Shown: in pieces, positions 8,719-16,578 of the stretch
How the letters are laid out: every line of letters starts with the position of its first letter
Position numbering within the stretch: the stretch's first letter is position 1
NCBI GenBank assembly: GCA_002695025.1
Contig: NZNV01000025.1
Location: 62,001 to 126,000 of the forward strand
DNA: 64,000 bases
Source of the DNA: Owenweeksia sp.
GTDB lineage: Bacteria; Bacteroidota; Bacteroidia; Flavobacteriales; Schleiferiaceae
Reading direction: 5' to 3'
Translations under genes and position numbers: made by a program
The notes under the pieces: generated by a model
The model's input: only the letters and a program-made list of their open reading frames with translations
Told to the model about the DNA's origin: nothing
Databases searched by the model: none

Positions 8719-9213
8719 TCAGGTATGGAGCATTCTGCGCAAGGCAGCCATTTTAATGGCTGATACAGCGGATTCAACGCCCTTATTACCATGTTTGCCA
8801 CCTGACCTTGCCCGCGATTGTTCAATATTGTTATCCGTAAGCACACAGAATATTACCGGGGTGTCATATTCCAGGTTGAGTTGCATAACACCCTGGGTAA
8901 CTCCCTGACATACAAAATCGAAGTGCTTGGTTTCTCCCTGTATTACACAACCTATTACTATTACAGCATCAAAAATATCCTTATGGCATAATTGGCGTGC
9001 CCCATAAGGCAGCTCAAAAGTGCCAGGCACATTAATACGGGTAATCTGCTCTTCAGGAGTACCAGTCTGCATGAGTGTATCACGGGCACCCTGGAAAAGG
9101 GCTTCCGTAATTTCTCCGTTCCATTCAGCTACAATCACACCGAAATGCATGCCTGAGGTATCCGGTAATTCTTCGGGATTAAATGCGGAAAGATCCGTGC
9201 CTGAGGTGGCCAC
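8719..9213 (-). CDS. ribH: 6,7-dimethyl-8-ribityllumazine synthase
   Basis: 164 residues. It shows the lumazine synthase motifs VAEWNGEIT near 28, PGTFELPYGA near 64, GCVIQGETKHFDFV near 90 and SRARSGGKHGNKG near 135, with the catalytic His in the GETKHFDF segment. It condenses the ribitylamino-uracil intermediate with a four-carbon phosphate in riboflavin synthesis, as an icosahedral or pentameric cytoplasmic enzyme. The start is GTG at 9213, and its G is shared with the TAG stop of the upstream TPR gene (TAGTG overlap), so translation is coupled. No FMN riboswitch is seen in front of the pair. Confidence 0.96.
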   Translation of the reverse strand: MATSGTDLSAFNPEELPDTSGMHFGVIVAEWNGEITEALFQGARDTLMQTGTPEEQITRINVPGTFELPYGARQLCHKDIFDAVIVIGCVIQGETKHFDFVCQGVTQGVMQLNLEYDTPVIFCVLTDNNIEQSRARSGGKHGNKGVESAVSAIKMAALRRMLHT

Positions 9214-9902
9214 TATGCCTCTATTTTGGCTTCTACCCGTGCAATGAATTTTTCAATATCAGCGGCCTGCTGTGAATCTTTAAAATCCTTCTGTATACGG
9301 GTAAAATATTCCTTGGATTTCTTCAGGTCTCCTTGCTCTTCAGCCAGTATACCTGCCTTTTTAAGGTAAAAAGGAACTACCAGGTTGTTGGATTCACCAC
9401 TTACTGCGCGGTCATAATAGTCAAGGGCTTCCTGAGGCTGACCTAATTCAAGGAAAGCATCTCCGATAGAACCGGTGGCAATTACTGAAAAAACAGGATC
9501 ATCCGATTCAAAATCGTCAAGGTACTCAATGGCATCTTCGTATTTTCCGGTGTTTAAGTAACTGATGCCTGCGTAATAATTGGCAAGATTACCTGCTTTT
9601 GTTCCGCTGTATTCAGCAGCTACATCAATAAAACCGAGGTGTTGTCCGTCTCCGTTCAGGGCAAGTTGTAAGGAGTCCTGCTCAAAGTAGCTCTGAGCAG
9701 TGTAGATCTCTTCCAAAGCTTCGTTTTCCCGTGGTTCCTGGTAAAGCTTTAAGTAGGCAAAGTATCCGGCTACAATTACAAATAGCCCTCCTACTATAAA
9801 GGTTATACTCTTACGGTTTTCTTCCATGTATTTTTCAATGCGGGTCAGGGACTGGCCCACATCCAAAATCACGTCTTCTTCCTGATTATTCTTTTTAGCC
9901 AT
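9213..9902 (-). CDS. TPR membrane protein, YfgM-like
   Basis: 229 residues. A short charged N-terminus is followed by one transmembrane helix at about 34-52 (ITFIVGGLFVIVAGYFAY). The rest is a periplasmic domain of tetratricopeptide repeats (for example ANYYAGISYLNTGKYEDAIEYL and ALDYYDRAV). The architecture resembles YfgM/ancillary SecYEG translocon proteins, which is an inference from layout. It directly precedes and overlaps ribH by one base, a gene pair seen in many Bacteroidota genomes. A perfect -7 element lies 28 bases upstream. Confidence 0.85.
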   Translation of the reverse strand: MAKKNNQEEDVILDVGQSLTRIEKYMEENRKSITFIVGGLFVIVAGYFAYLKLYQEPRENEALEEIYTAQSYFEQDSLQLALNGDGQHLGFIDVAAEYSGTKAGNLANYYAGISYLNTGKYEDAIEYLDDFESDDPVFSVIATGSIGDAFLELGQPQEALDYYDRAVSGESNNLVVPFYLKKAGILAEEQGDLKKSKEYFTRIQKDFKDSQQAADIEKFIARVEAKIEA

Positions 9903-9930
9903 TCTAATTCAGCGTATTTCTTAGGAGGCG

Positions 9931-9938
9931 CAAAAATA
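9931..9938 (-). promoter_or_regulatory. -7 promoter element for TPR-ribH
   Basis: The minus strand reads TATTTTTG, a full match to TAnnTTTG, 28 bases before the ATG at 9902. No exact TTG is present at the expected -33 position. Confidence 0.6.
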
Positions 9939-9985
9939 AATTTTTTTTTCCTAAGGCCCATACTTTAGGCTCGCTTCAAATCCTT

Positions 9986-9993
9986 TAATTTTG
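9986..9993 (+). promoter_or_regulatory. -7 promoter element at recF start
   Basis: TAATTTTG matches TAnnTTTG and ends only 9 bases before the recF ATG at 10003. Transcription would begin within about five bases of the start codon, giving a leaderless or nearly leaderless mRNA. A TTT, not TTG, sits at the -33 position. Confidence 0.6.
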
Positions 9994-10002
9994 GAATCTG
10001 CT

Positions 10003-11103
10003 ATGTATTTAAAATCCCTGAAACTTATAAATTTCAAAAACTGGGAGCAGTTAGAGCTGGATTTCAACGATAAGCTCAACTGCCTGGTAGGCCCTAATGG
10101 CTCAGGAAAGACCAATGTTCTTGATGCAATTCACTACCTCTCGGTGTGTAAAAGTTATTTTAATCCGGTAGATGTCCAGAATATCCGCGATGAAGAAGGT
10201 TTTTTTGTGGCGGAGGGCGATTTTGATAAAAACGGATCGGATTATCACATTTACTGCGGTGTTAAAAAGGGACAAAAGAAGATATTCAGAAAAAATAAGA
10301 AGGACTATAAAAAGCTGGCGGAACACATCGGTCAGTTCCCAACTGTAGTGATATCGCCTTATGACAGGGATCTGATCACCGAAGGCTCAGATGTGCGAAG
10401 GAGGTTTATGGATACGGTTATCAGCCAGTCTGACTCTGTGTATCTGGATCACCTCATGCGGTACAATAAGGCTTTGCAGCAACGCAATGCTTTGCTAAAG
10501 TTTTTTGCCGCTAACCACCGTTTTGATGAGGAAAACCTTTCTATTTATGATCATAAGCTGGATGAACATGCGCCCTATATCTTCCAAAGGAGAAAGGAGT
10601 TTGGAGAAGTATTGAGTGGGAAAATGGAATATTATTACGAACTTATATCATCCGGCAGGGAACAAACGGAAGTACGATATACCAGCCAATTGGAAGAGAT
10701 CCCACTGAAGGAGCTTTTGCAGAAAAACCAGGATAAGGACCGGCTTAGCCAGTATACGGGTTTTGGTATCCATAAGGATGATCTTGAGTTTAGGATCAAT
10801 GGTAAGGGGCTGAAGAAATTTGGTTCGCAGGGACAGCAAAAGTCATTTTTAATAGCGTTAAAACTGGCACAATATGATTTCCTGGCCCGGAAGCAGGGAG
10901 AAAAACCTATATTGTTGCTGGACGATATCTTTGATAAGCTGGATGAGGAAAGGGTGGAGCGGTTGGTAAAGCTTGTACATGACGAATCATTCGGGCAGAT
11001 ATTTATAACGGACACCCATCCCGAACGTACCGAACAACTGATACAAAAGATCAGTGCAAGTTACCGGCTCTTTGAAGTTAAACATGGAGAAGTGGTAGTA
11101 TGA
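10003..11103 (+). CDS. recF: DNA replication and repair protein RecF
   Basis: 366 residues from ATG 10003. The frame is also open from a TTG at 9991, but that codon lies inside the promoter element. Walker A GPNGSGKT is at 30-37, the ABC-type signature FGSQGQQKSF near 275, and Walker B PILLLDDIFDKLDEERV near 302. RecF is an SMC-like ATPase that with RecO and RecR loads RecA at single-strand gaps. Its stop overlaps the start of the DUF721 gene (ATGA). This recF-DUF721 adjacency also occurs in other phyla. Confidence 0.96.
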   Translation: MYLKSLKLINFKNWEQLELDFNDKLNCLVGPNGSGKTNVLDAIHYLSVCKSYFNPVDVQNIRDEEGFFVAEGDFDKNGSDYHIYCGVKKGQKKIFRKNKKDYKKLAEHIGQFPTVVISPYDRDLITEGSDVRRRFMDTVISQSDSVYLDHLMRYNKALQQRNALLKFFAANHRFDEENLSIYDHKLDEHAPYIFQRRKEFGEVLSGKMEYYYELISSGREQTEVRYTSQLEEIPLKELLQKNQDKDRLSQYTGFGIHKDDLEFRINGKGLKKFGSQGQQKSFLIALKLAQYDFLARKQGEKPILLLDDIFDKLDEERVERLVKLVHDESFGQIFITDTHPERTEQLIQKISASYRLFEVKHGEVVV

Positions 11104-11390
11104 AAAAGGATAATCAACAAAGTCTAGGAGATGCCATACGATCATTCCTGGCCGCTCATAATCTGGAAGATAAATACCTGGAAACAGAAATATACAATCG
11201 CTGGGACGAACTGGCCGGACGTGAGATCAACGTAAAAACAAGAAAAGTAGCTTTTAAGGAAGGGGTGCTTATTGTATTCCTTTCCTCGTCCACCCTACGG
11301 CAGGAGTTGAGCCTCCGAAAAACTGCAATGATGGAAAAGCTTAACCAGCGTCTGCGCGGAGCCCCGGTAAAGGATATCATTCTTAAATAA
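11100..11390 (+). CDS. DUF721 protein, DciA-like helicase-associated factor
   Basis: 96 residues, basic, with the DUF721 pattern: YNRWDELAGREINVKTRKV and then VLIVFLSSSTLRQELSLRK, the hydrophobic strand followed by a helix carrying the conserved L-x-Q-E-L. DUF721 includes DciA, the proposed ancestral partner and loader of the replicative helicase DnaB in bacteria lacking DnaC/DnaI. Members in Bacteroidota are short like this one. It is translationally coupled to recF by a four-base overlap, consistent with a replication or repair role. Assignment as a true DciA is inference. Confidence 0.85.
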   Translation: MKKDNQQSLGDAIRSFLAAHNLEDKYLETEIYNRWDELAGREINVKTRKVAFKEGVLIVFLSSSTLRQELSLRKTAMMEKLNQRLRGAPVKDIILK

Positions 11391-11419
11391 GAAGGGCCGC
11401 ATTTGCGGCCCTTCTTATT
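11386..11419. terminator. Bidirectional intrinsic terminator with 15-bp perfect stem
   Basis: AATAAGAAGGGCCGC (11386-11400), loop ATTT, then the exact complement (11405-11419). The stop codon TAA of the DUF721 gene is part of the stem. It lies between convergent DUF721 and ndk genes and can serve both. Confidence 0.92.
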
Positions 11420-11436
11420 TGGATATCTTTTTCAGA

Positions 11437-11856
11437 TTAAAAACGTTGGCGTGTACTGAAGAAGAAGTTACCTTCAATACCGGCATTGTCGTCAGAATCG
11501 CTACCGTGAATAGCGTTGGCGGCTATTGACTTGGCGTATAGCTTGCGGATGGTTCCTTCGGCTGCTTCTTCCGGGTTGGTAGCCCCGATGAGCTTACGGA
11601 AATCCTCAACGGCATTATCCTTTTCCAATATAGCTGCTACAATAGGTCCGGAGGTCATATAATCTACCAGCTCACCGAAAAATGGTCTCTCACGGTGAAC
11701 AGCATAAAATTGTTCGGCATCTTTACGGGACAATTGCGTCATTACCATCGCTTCAATACGAAAGCCGGCCCCGTTTATTTTTTCAAGAATAGCACCAATA
11801 TGTCCGTTTTCTACGGCATCCGGCTTAATCATCGTAAAAGTCTTGTTGTTTGCCAT
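11437..11856 (-). CDS. ndk: Nucleoside diphosphate kinase
   Basis: 139 residues from ATG 11856; the open frame continues upstream without a start that fits the family. It opens [18 protein letters not shown], has [18 protein letters not shown], and carries the catalytic histidine in NAIHGSDS near 119. It transfers gamma phosphate between nucleoside triphosphates and diphosphates. The usual NxxHGSDS motif is intact. CGAAAGTA at 11895-11902 (minus strand TACTTTCG, one mismatch to TAnnTTTG) is a plausible -7 element. Divergent from the lipoprotein gene at 12065. Confidence 0.97.
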   Translation of the reverse strand: MANNKTFTMIKPDAVENGHIGAILEKINGAGFRIEAMVMTQLSRKDAEQFYAVHRERPFFGELVDYMTSGPIVAAILEKDNAVEDFRKLIGATNPEEAAEGTIRKLYAKSIAANAIHGSDSDDNAGIEGNFFFSTRQRF

Positions 11857-12018
11857 CGCTTCTGTTCTCGTTATCTTTTTGATTAATAAGGGCGCGAAAG
11901 TAATAATATTCCCGCTATTGAGTGTGAAGGGAGGGTTAATTCGAGCCCATCTTCCATCCTGTCGAAAAAATTCTATGAACCTTTGAAAAAAATAGTAGTT
12001 ATAGCCAACGTATGACAG

Positions 12019-12026
12019 TAATTTTG
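12019..12026 (+). promoter_or_regulatory. -7 promoter element for lipoprotein gene
   Basis: TAATTTTG matches TAnnTTTG, 38 bases before the ATG at 12065. No exact TTG is found at the -33 position. Confidence 0.55.
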
Positions 12027-12064
12027 CGTCATGCTTATTAAATATAACTAACAAAGCCAATAAC

Positions 12065-12925
12065 ATGAAAAAGTTAAAATTATTTGCGCTGGGCTTGCTT
12101 AGCTCAGGATTGTTGCTAACGTCTTGCCAGAAGGATGAGGATGAAGCTGTAGGACCAGATATCTCCGTAATGGTAAATGGAGCAGCAGCTCAGGACGGTA
12201 AAGTATCAGTTGCTCCGGGAGCAGACCTTGCTTTTACCTGGATTGCCCGTCAGGGAGACGTTGACCTTCAGAAATTTGAGATCTTCCAGGATAATAATTC
12301 ATTGGCTAATACCACAAACGGTGGTAATACTCTGCCTTATACCAATATCAAGGCATCTGAGAATACTACCTACAATGATGGTATTACACTGCAAGCCTCT
12401 GCTAACCTGGGAACTACCACTTATGGTTTCGTAATTACCGATGAGGATGGACTCTCTAAAAGAGTGAACATTGATGTAGTGGTTGAAGCAGAAACCACTC
12501 CTTTGAATACTGAGGTGGTGGGAGCATTCTTCCACATTGGTGGATCTTTGGAAGGTGCTTATGACTTGAAAAATGACAATCAGGTTGCTTCCAGTCAGCC
12601 CAATGATAACAAAGACATGATGAATACCGATGTGGCCGGTACCCCATTCACCGGAAGCTGGATAGCTGCAAACTCTACACGTTTTGTAAAGCTACCATCA
12701 TCTTATGACTATGAAGCTGCTACCGTTGAGAGTGCTGCTGCTGCTTATGATGATGGCACTCCTACTGCAAGTGTAATTGATCCGGATGCTGGAGAAATGT
12801 ATGTAGCTAAACTTCGTGGAAACAACGCCTACGTGGTTATTAAGGTTACAGCAGTAAATCCTAATGATAATACTTGTAGCTGTGGTAACACTGGTAAAAT
12901 TACCTTTGACTACAGGAAAGAATAA
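12065..12925 (+). CDS. Lipoprotein of unknown function
   Basis: 286 residues. A lipoprotein signal peptide with lipobox LLTSC (Cys 21) is followed by acidic residues (QKDEDEAVG). Acidic residues after the cysteine are a known surface-export signal in some Bacteroidota lipoproteins, so surface exposure is possible. The mature part is beta-rich, with two apparent segments: about 35-145, resembling an immunoglobulin-like fold ([21 protein letters not shown]), and about 150-286, which ends with a [13 protein letters not shown] segment. No enzyme motif is seen and I do not recognise the family. Own promoter and own terminator indicate a single-gene unit. Confidence 0.8.
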   Translation: MKKLKLFALGLLSSGLLLTSCQKDEDEAVGPDISVMVNGAAAQDGKVSVAPGADLAFTWIARQGDVDLQKFEIFQDNNSLANTTNGGNTLPYTNIKASENTTYNDGITLQASANLGTTTYGFVITDEDGLSKRVNIDVVVEAETTPLNTEVVGAFFHIGGSLEGAYDLKNDNQVASSQPNDNKDMMNTDVAGTPFTGSWIAANSTRFVKLPSSYDYEAATVESAAAAYDDGTPTASVIDPDAGEMYVAKLRGNNAYVVIKVTAVNPNDNTCSCGNTGKITFDYRKE

Positions 12926-12948
12926 GGCTTTTCGATGAGCTAAAAGAT

Positions 12949-12976
12949 AAAGCCTCGCCTCTGGCGAGGCTTTTTT
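12949..12976 (+). terminator. Intrinsic terminator after lipoprotein gene
   Basis: AAAGCCTCGCC (12949-12959), loop TCT, then GGCGAGGC followed by an eight-T run. The stem is perfect, 23 bases after the stop. Confidence 0.9.
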
Positions 12977-13004
12977 TTGGACTTTTGCCAGCAAATTAAG
13001 TACT

Positions 13005-13730
13005 ATGAAGCTTGACATTCTTGCCTTTGGAGCCCATCCTGATGATGTAGAGATCAGTGCCGGAGGAACCTTGGCGTACCAATCTCAACTTGGCTATTCC
13101 TGTGGCATCGTGGACCTTACCCGTGGTGACCTTGGTACCCGAGGAACACCCGAAATCCGGGATCAGGAAGCTGATGAGGCGGCTAAGATATTAGGGGTGA
13201 AAGTGCGGGAGAATCTGGGCTTCCGAGATGGCTTTTTCCTAAATGATGAGCAACACCAGTTGGAGGTGATACGGATGATCCGCAAATACCAGCCGGAAAT
13301 AGTATTGGCCAACGCACCGGTAGACCGTCACCCCGATCATGGCAAGGGTGGGGAGTTGGTAAAAACAGCGTCCTTCCTGGCTGGTTTGCGTAAAATAGAA
13401 ACCGAGGAAGCCGGGAATATCCAGGAAGCTTACAGGCCACGTTTGGTGTTACATTATATACAGTTCCAAAACCTTAAACCTGATGTGATCCTGGACATTG
13501 GTACTAACATCAATGTAAAAATGGATGCCATCAAAGCCTACCGCTCCCAGTTTTACGACCCTAACTCTAAAGAACCTAAAACGGTAATCAGCAGTAAGAA
13601 TTTCCTGGAAAGCATAGAATACCGCTCAAGAGATATGGGGCGCCTTATAGGAGTAGAATATGCCGAAGGGTTCATTAGTGCCCAGGATGTTGGGGTTGCA
13701 GACCTTATGCATCTGCATTCAGTACGTTGA
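13005..13730 (+). CDS. bshB1: Bacillithiol biosynthesis deacetylase BshB1
   Basis: 241 residues of the LmbE/PIG-L zinc deacetylase fold. The AHPDD metal motif is near residue 11, and RHPDHGKGG near 107 supplies further ligands. TRGDLGTRGTPEIRDQEA and GFRDG are typical of the BshB1 branch. It deacetylates GlcNAc-malate to GlcN-malate, the second step of bacillithiol synthesis, in the cytoplasm. No bshA or bshC is in this window. GACTTTTG at about 12973-12980 is a near-match -7 element. Its last 26 bases overlap the end of the convergent glycosyltransferase gene. Confidence 0.93.
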   Translation: MKLDILAFGAHPDDVEISAGGTLAYQSQLGYSCGIVDLTRGDLGTRGTPEIRDQEADEAAKILGVKVRENLGFRDGFFLNDEQHQLEVIRMIRKYQPEIVLANAPVDRHPDHGKGGELVKTASFLAGLRKIETEEAGNIQEAYRPRLVLHYIQFQNLKPDVILDIGTNINVKMDAIKAYRSQFYDPNSKEPKTVISSKNFLESIEYRSRDMGRLIGVEYAEGFISAQDVGVADLMHLHSVR

Positions 13731-14823
13731 GGTAGATGGTGTTAAGTTTTTCAGCTACAGCTTCATAACTGTAGTTTTGGGCCGCGGTTTGTGCTATGGA
13801 TTGCCGGTTATAAGAAGCGTAGTTGGTATAAACCTCGTAAAGAGCATTGCTTAGCTGGTCCATATCCCCTGTGGGGACCAAAAGTCCGTTTAAATCGGAT
13901 ATTTCTTCATGAATACCCCCGGCTGCAGTACTTACCACAGGCAAACCCGAACACAAGGCCTCCAGTATTACGCAGGGTTGGTTTTCCACATGGCTAGCCA
14001 GTACAAATACGTTTGCATTACGCATAAGCTGGGCGATGCCCTCAGAATTCTGCGCTCCAAAAACAACTACCTTGGAGGAAGGAAGCCCACTCTTGCCTAT
14101 CCGTTGTTTTAGTTCTTCCAGATCCCCATCTCCTCCAATCTGAAGTACGAAATCCACACCTTTTTTATGCAATTCCTGAAAGGCTTGCAGTAAGCCGGAA
14201 ATATTCTTGGTCCTTTCGTTAAGGGTGGAGATATGCAAAAAGGTAAAACGTTGCGGTAACTCACGGGCCGGATAAAATGTTTGAGTTTGCACCACATTGG
14301 AAACCTTCTCATATACAACAGCTGGCTCAAAAGCTTGTAAACCGTCCCCAAGGTTGTTGGAAACCGGTAATACCAGGGTGGCTTTTTTTAATACTTTTTG
14401 GGCGATCCACTTTTTCCAGATACTCCATTGAAAGCCAGAGGAGGGTAAATAACCGGTGAAATGTTCAGTGACTACGTACGGGAGTTTAAGTGTTGTAGCC
14501 AGGTAACCGGCCGGATAGGTCACGTGAACATGAGCTAATTCAAAGGAGGTATGGGATGCGGCTATCCTGTGCGCTTTTCGCAAAGCCGCGTGGTAGCTCC
14601 AAAAAGGTAGCCTCTTCCGGTAGTAGGAGATAATCTCTCTTACCTCTCCTGTTCTTCGTTCCTCAATTTCATCAGTGTCTGATTCCACCGCTGCAATTAC
14701 GGTTATCCGGGCAATGGCGGATGCTGCCACGGCATGGCGCTGTATAAAATTACCAAGATGTTCATTCTCACGGGAGGGGTACCAGCTGCAGATAAACAAA
14801 ACTTGTATTGCGGAGTGTGCCAT
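13705..14823 (-). CDS. Glycosyltransferase family 4 protein
   Basis: 372 residues from ATG 14823; an in-frame TTG at 14832 lies inside the -7 element and is not the start. It has a GT-B fold: the N-terminal part contains CSWYPSRENEHLGNFIQRHA, and the C-terminal GT4 domain has the nucleotide-sugar site EALCSGLPVVSTAAGG with the E-x7-E pattern (ENQPCVILEAL). It is predicted to transfer a hexose from a nucleotide sugar in cell-surface polysaccharide or lipid synthesis. It is not BshA by sequence, despite adjacency to bshB1: the GGSGVV-type BshA N-terminus is missing. Acceptor unknown. Confidence 0.88.
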   Translation of the reverse strand: MAHSAIQVLFICSWYPSRENEHLGNFIQRHAVAASAIARITVIAAVESDTDEIEERRTGEVREIISYYRKRLPFWSYHAALRKAHRIAASHTSFELAHVHVTYPAGYLATTLKLPYVVTEHFTGYLPSSGFQWSIWKKWIAQKVLKKATLVLPVSNNLGDGLQAFEPAVVYEKVSNVVQTQTFYPARELPQRFTFLHISTLNERTKNISGLLQAFQELHKKGVDFVLQIGGDGDLEELKQRIGKSGLPSSKVVVFGAQNSEGIAQLMRNANVFVLASHVENQPCVILEALCSGLPVVSTAAGGIHEEISDLNGLLVPTGDMDQLSNALYEVYTNYASYNRQSIAQTAAQNYSYEAVAEKLNTIYLNVLNADA

Positions 14824-14829
14824 TGGGAG

Positions 14830-14837
14830 CAAAAGTA
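14830..14837 (-). promoter_or_regulatory. -7 element at glycosyltransferase start (leaderless)
   Basis: The minus strand reads TACTTTTG, ending 6 bases before the ATG at 14823. Transcription would start at about the A of ATG. Confidence 0.6.
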
Positions 14838-14850
14838 GATATATGAAAGC

Positions 14851-14884
14851 AAAAAAGCCTCCATCTCATCCGATGAAGGCTTTT
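14851..14884 (-). terminator. Intrinsic terminator after tRNA-His
   Basis: On the minus strand: AAAAGCCTTCATC, loop, then GATGGAGGCTTTTTT. The stem has one internal mismatch and ends in a T-run, 10 bases after the tRNA. It separates the tRNA from the glycosyltransferase gene. Confidence 0.85.
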
Positions 14885-14894
14885 AAAGAAGTAG

Positions 14895-14969
14895 GGTGGA
14901 AGATGGGTCTCGAACCCACGACCTCCTGAACCACAATCAGGCGCTCTAACCAACTGAGCTACAACCACC
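14895..14969 (-). tRNA. trnH: tRNA-His (anticodon GTG)
   Basis: The minus strand gives a complete cloverleaf. The extra G at -1 (complement of 14969) pairs with C73, as required for tRNA-His. The D stem is GCTC/GAGC, the anticodon stem CCTGA/TCAGG with loop TTGTGGT (anticodon GTG), the variable loop AGGTC and the T stem GTGGG/CCCAT. CCA is not encoded. In the acceptor stem, GTGGTTG faces CTTCCAC: pairs 1-4 and 7 form, but positions 5-68 and 6-67 are both U-U. The rest is canonical. An intrinsic terminator follows. Confidence 0.95.
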
Positions 14970-15056
14970 ATTTCAATTTTGTCACTTTACAGCCGTGACA
15001 AAAACAGGGCTGCAAATATAGCAAAAAAGAGAATCTGCAAAGCGTATTTTGAAAAT

Positions 15057-15515
15057 CTAATGAGCTTTTTTATCACAGTCTGAAAGGCGATGGATCAGTT
15101 TCTTCTTAAACTCGATCTCCGCCTTGTATAGTAAGGCTATTTTCCGGACGGGAATGATTTCTCTGAACTTACGATAATAAGCTTCACGGAGACCCAGGAT
15201 CTTACGTTGTCGTTCCAATTCCTCGGTAATGAGTTTCTCCGCTTCAGGCTCAGACATGTTCTCAATGGCATCGTCATCCTTTTTATGTCCGGCCAGGTCC
15301 TTTATCCTGCTTTTCTGTATCTGGCCCAATTCCTCCCGGTATTTATTATAGACAGGCCAGAATTTTTGTGCTTCTTCGGGCTGAAGATCAAGCTGTTCAG
15401 TGAGGAACTGAGCACGCATAGCTTCGAGGCGTTCGTTCGATTTGTTTTTGTGCTGCGCAAAGCCGGTAAAGCTTAGAGCTATGCAGAACAGCATACTGAT
15501 TACCCTAGTCTTCAT
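15057..15515 (-). CDS. Spy/CpxP-like periplasmic protein of an ECF sigma module
   Basis: 152 residues from ATG 15515. The signal peptide MKTRVISMLFCIALSFTGFA is followed by an almost wholly helical, charged mature protein. It has ERLEAMRAQFLTEQLDLQPEEAQKFWPVYNKY, the pattern of the Spy/CpxP-like repeat proteins (LTxEQ...FWPLYxxY) found near ECF sigma factors in Bacteroidota. It is likely a periplasmic stress sensor or chaperone. Its start overlaps the end of the preceding membrane-protein gene by 11 bases, so the two are coupled, and the sigma factor gene lies just upstream of both. Confidence 0.82.
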   Translation of the reverse strand: MKTRVISMLFCIALSFTGFAQHKNKSNERLEAMRAQFLTEQLDLQPEEAQKFWPVYNKYREELGQIQKSRIKDLAGHKKDDDAIENMSEPEAEKLITEELERQRKILGLREAYYRKFREIIPVRKIALLYKAEIEFKKKLIHRLSDCDKKAH

Positions 15516-15945
15516 AATCCTGATATAAGGTGGATTCCTCAAGCTTTGAATCCGTTAAAAAATCAATTATTTCTTCATTGGAGATATCCTCAAACCAGGC
15601 ATCCTCAGGCGTGTCATTTACTTTCAGGGCGTCAGAAAGTAAAGGATCATCCAGCCCGTAGGCCAATTCAGATGCAAGATAATTGGCTATTGTATCGGTT
15701 GAGAGGTCATTAAGCGAAAAATCGACAGTGGGTTTTACGGGTTTGTTAAAGTATACAAACAGCCCTAAGGTAATTACTGCTGCCGCACTTAGCCATACCG
15801 GCACTTTTTTAAGACGGACTACTAAGGTGCCGGATTTTTCCTGGAGGGCAATATCTTTAAGAGCATTTTGGTTTTGGGTAAAATAACCTTCCGGAACTTT
15901 TAAAGAGTCCTTAAGCCTGCTCCTGTATTTGTCAAGTTCTTCCAT
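15505..15945 (-). CDS. Single-pass membrane protein, putative anti-sigma factor
   Basis: 146 residues. A cytoplasmic-type N-terminus (KYRSRLKDSLKVPEGYFTQNQNALKDI) is followed by one transmembrane helix at about 49-65 (VWLSAAAVITLGLFVYF). An acidic periplasmic tail has SNEEIIDFLTDSKL near the end. The VPEGYF motif and layout resemble unnamed proteins encoded after ECF sigma genes in Bacteroidota. Being 39 bases downstream of the ECF gene and overlapping the Spy-like gene suggests that it transduces an envelope signal to the sigma factor. No known anti-sigma domain (ZAS) is evident, so this is inference from position and topology. Confidence 0.72.
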   Translation of the reverse strand: MEELDKYRSRLKDSLKVPEGYFTQNQNALKDIALQEKSGTLVVRLKKVPVWLSAAAVITLGLFVYFNKPVKPTVDFSLNDLSTDTIANYLASELAYGLDDPLLSDALKVNDTPEDAWFEDISNEEIIDFLTDSKLEESTLYQDYED

Positions 15946-15984
15946 CTTTCGGCTATATGATCGTTTTTTTTACCAAAGGTTTAA

Positions 15985-16515
15985 TTATTTACTCAGGAAC
16001 TCCTTAACCTTTTGTACCGCATGATGATAGGAAGCTTTTAGGGCTCCTATGGAGGTGCCCAGCAATTCAGACATCTCCTCGTACTTCATTTCTTCAAAAT
16101 ACTTAAGCTTGAAAACTTCCCTTTGTTTGTCGGGAAGGCGGTCAATAGCCTCCCATAATATCCGGATCATTTCATCACCATCAAAATAGGGGTCGCTATT
16201 GAGTTTCTGTACAAAAATGCTTTCTTCATCTGAAGATCCAAAGCGCCTTTTCTCCTTTTGAATAAAAGAAACAGCCTCATTGGAGGCGATTCTGTAGAGC
16301 CAGGTATACAGTTTGGAATCCCCACGAAAACCAGAGAGCCCTTTCCACACCTTTATGAAAGTGTTTTGCAGCACGTCATTGGCATTATCATGGCTTCCCA
16401 CCATGCTGCGAACGTGCCAGTAGAGACGTTCCTGGTAGGTGTCTACAATAATAGCATAACCCTTCAGGCGGGTTTTCTCCGAGCGGATCAGCGAAATGAG
16501 TTCCTCTTCCTTCAA
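15985..16515 (-). CDS. ECF-type RNA polymerase sigma factor
   Basis: 176 residues. Region 2 has HDNANDVLQNTFIKVWKGL and the -10 recognition part (FRGDSKLYTWLYRIASNEAV). Region 4 is near the C-terminus (LPDKQREVFKLKYFEEMKYEEMSELLG, then the IGALKASYHHAVQKVKE recognition helix). Region 3 is absent, as in the sigma-70 ECF group. TACCTTTA just upstream (minus strand) is one mismatch from the -7 consensus. It heads a three-gene module with a membrane protein and a Spy-like protein. Target promoters are unknown. Confidence 0.93.
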   Translation of the reverse strand: MKEEELISLIRSEKTRLKGYAIIVDTYQERLYWHVRSMVGSHDNANDVLQNTFIKVWKGLSGFRGDSKLYTWLYRIASNEAVSFIQKEKRRFGSSDEESIFVQKLNSDPYFDGDEMIRILWEAIDRLPDKQREVFKLKYFEEMKYEEMSELLGTSIGALKASYHHAVQKVKEFLSK

Positions 16516-16578
16516 GGTTAAAGGTATTCTGTAGTATGACTGTTTGAACCCGCAAAAAGTTTAACCCGGAAATCAAAT

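Noticed and set aside
13705-14823. Glycosyltransferase as BshA of the bacillithiol pathway
   Set aside because: It is next to bshB1 and in the GT4 family, but the N-terminal motif of BshA is missing. It has an exopolysaccharide-type pattern instead.
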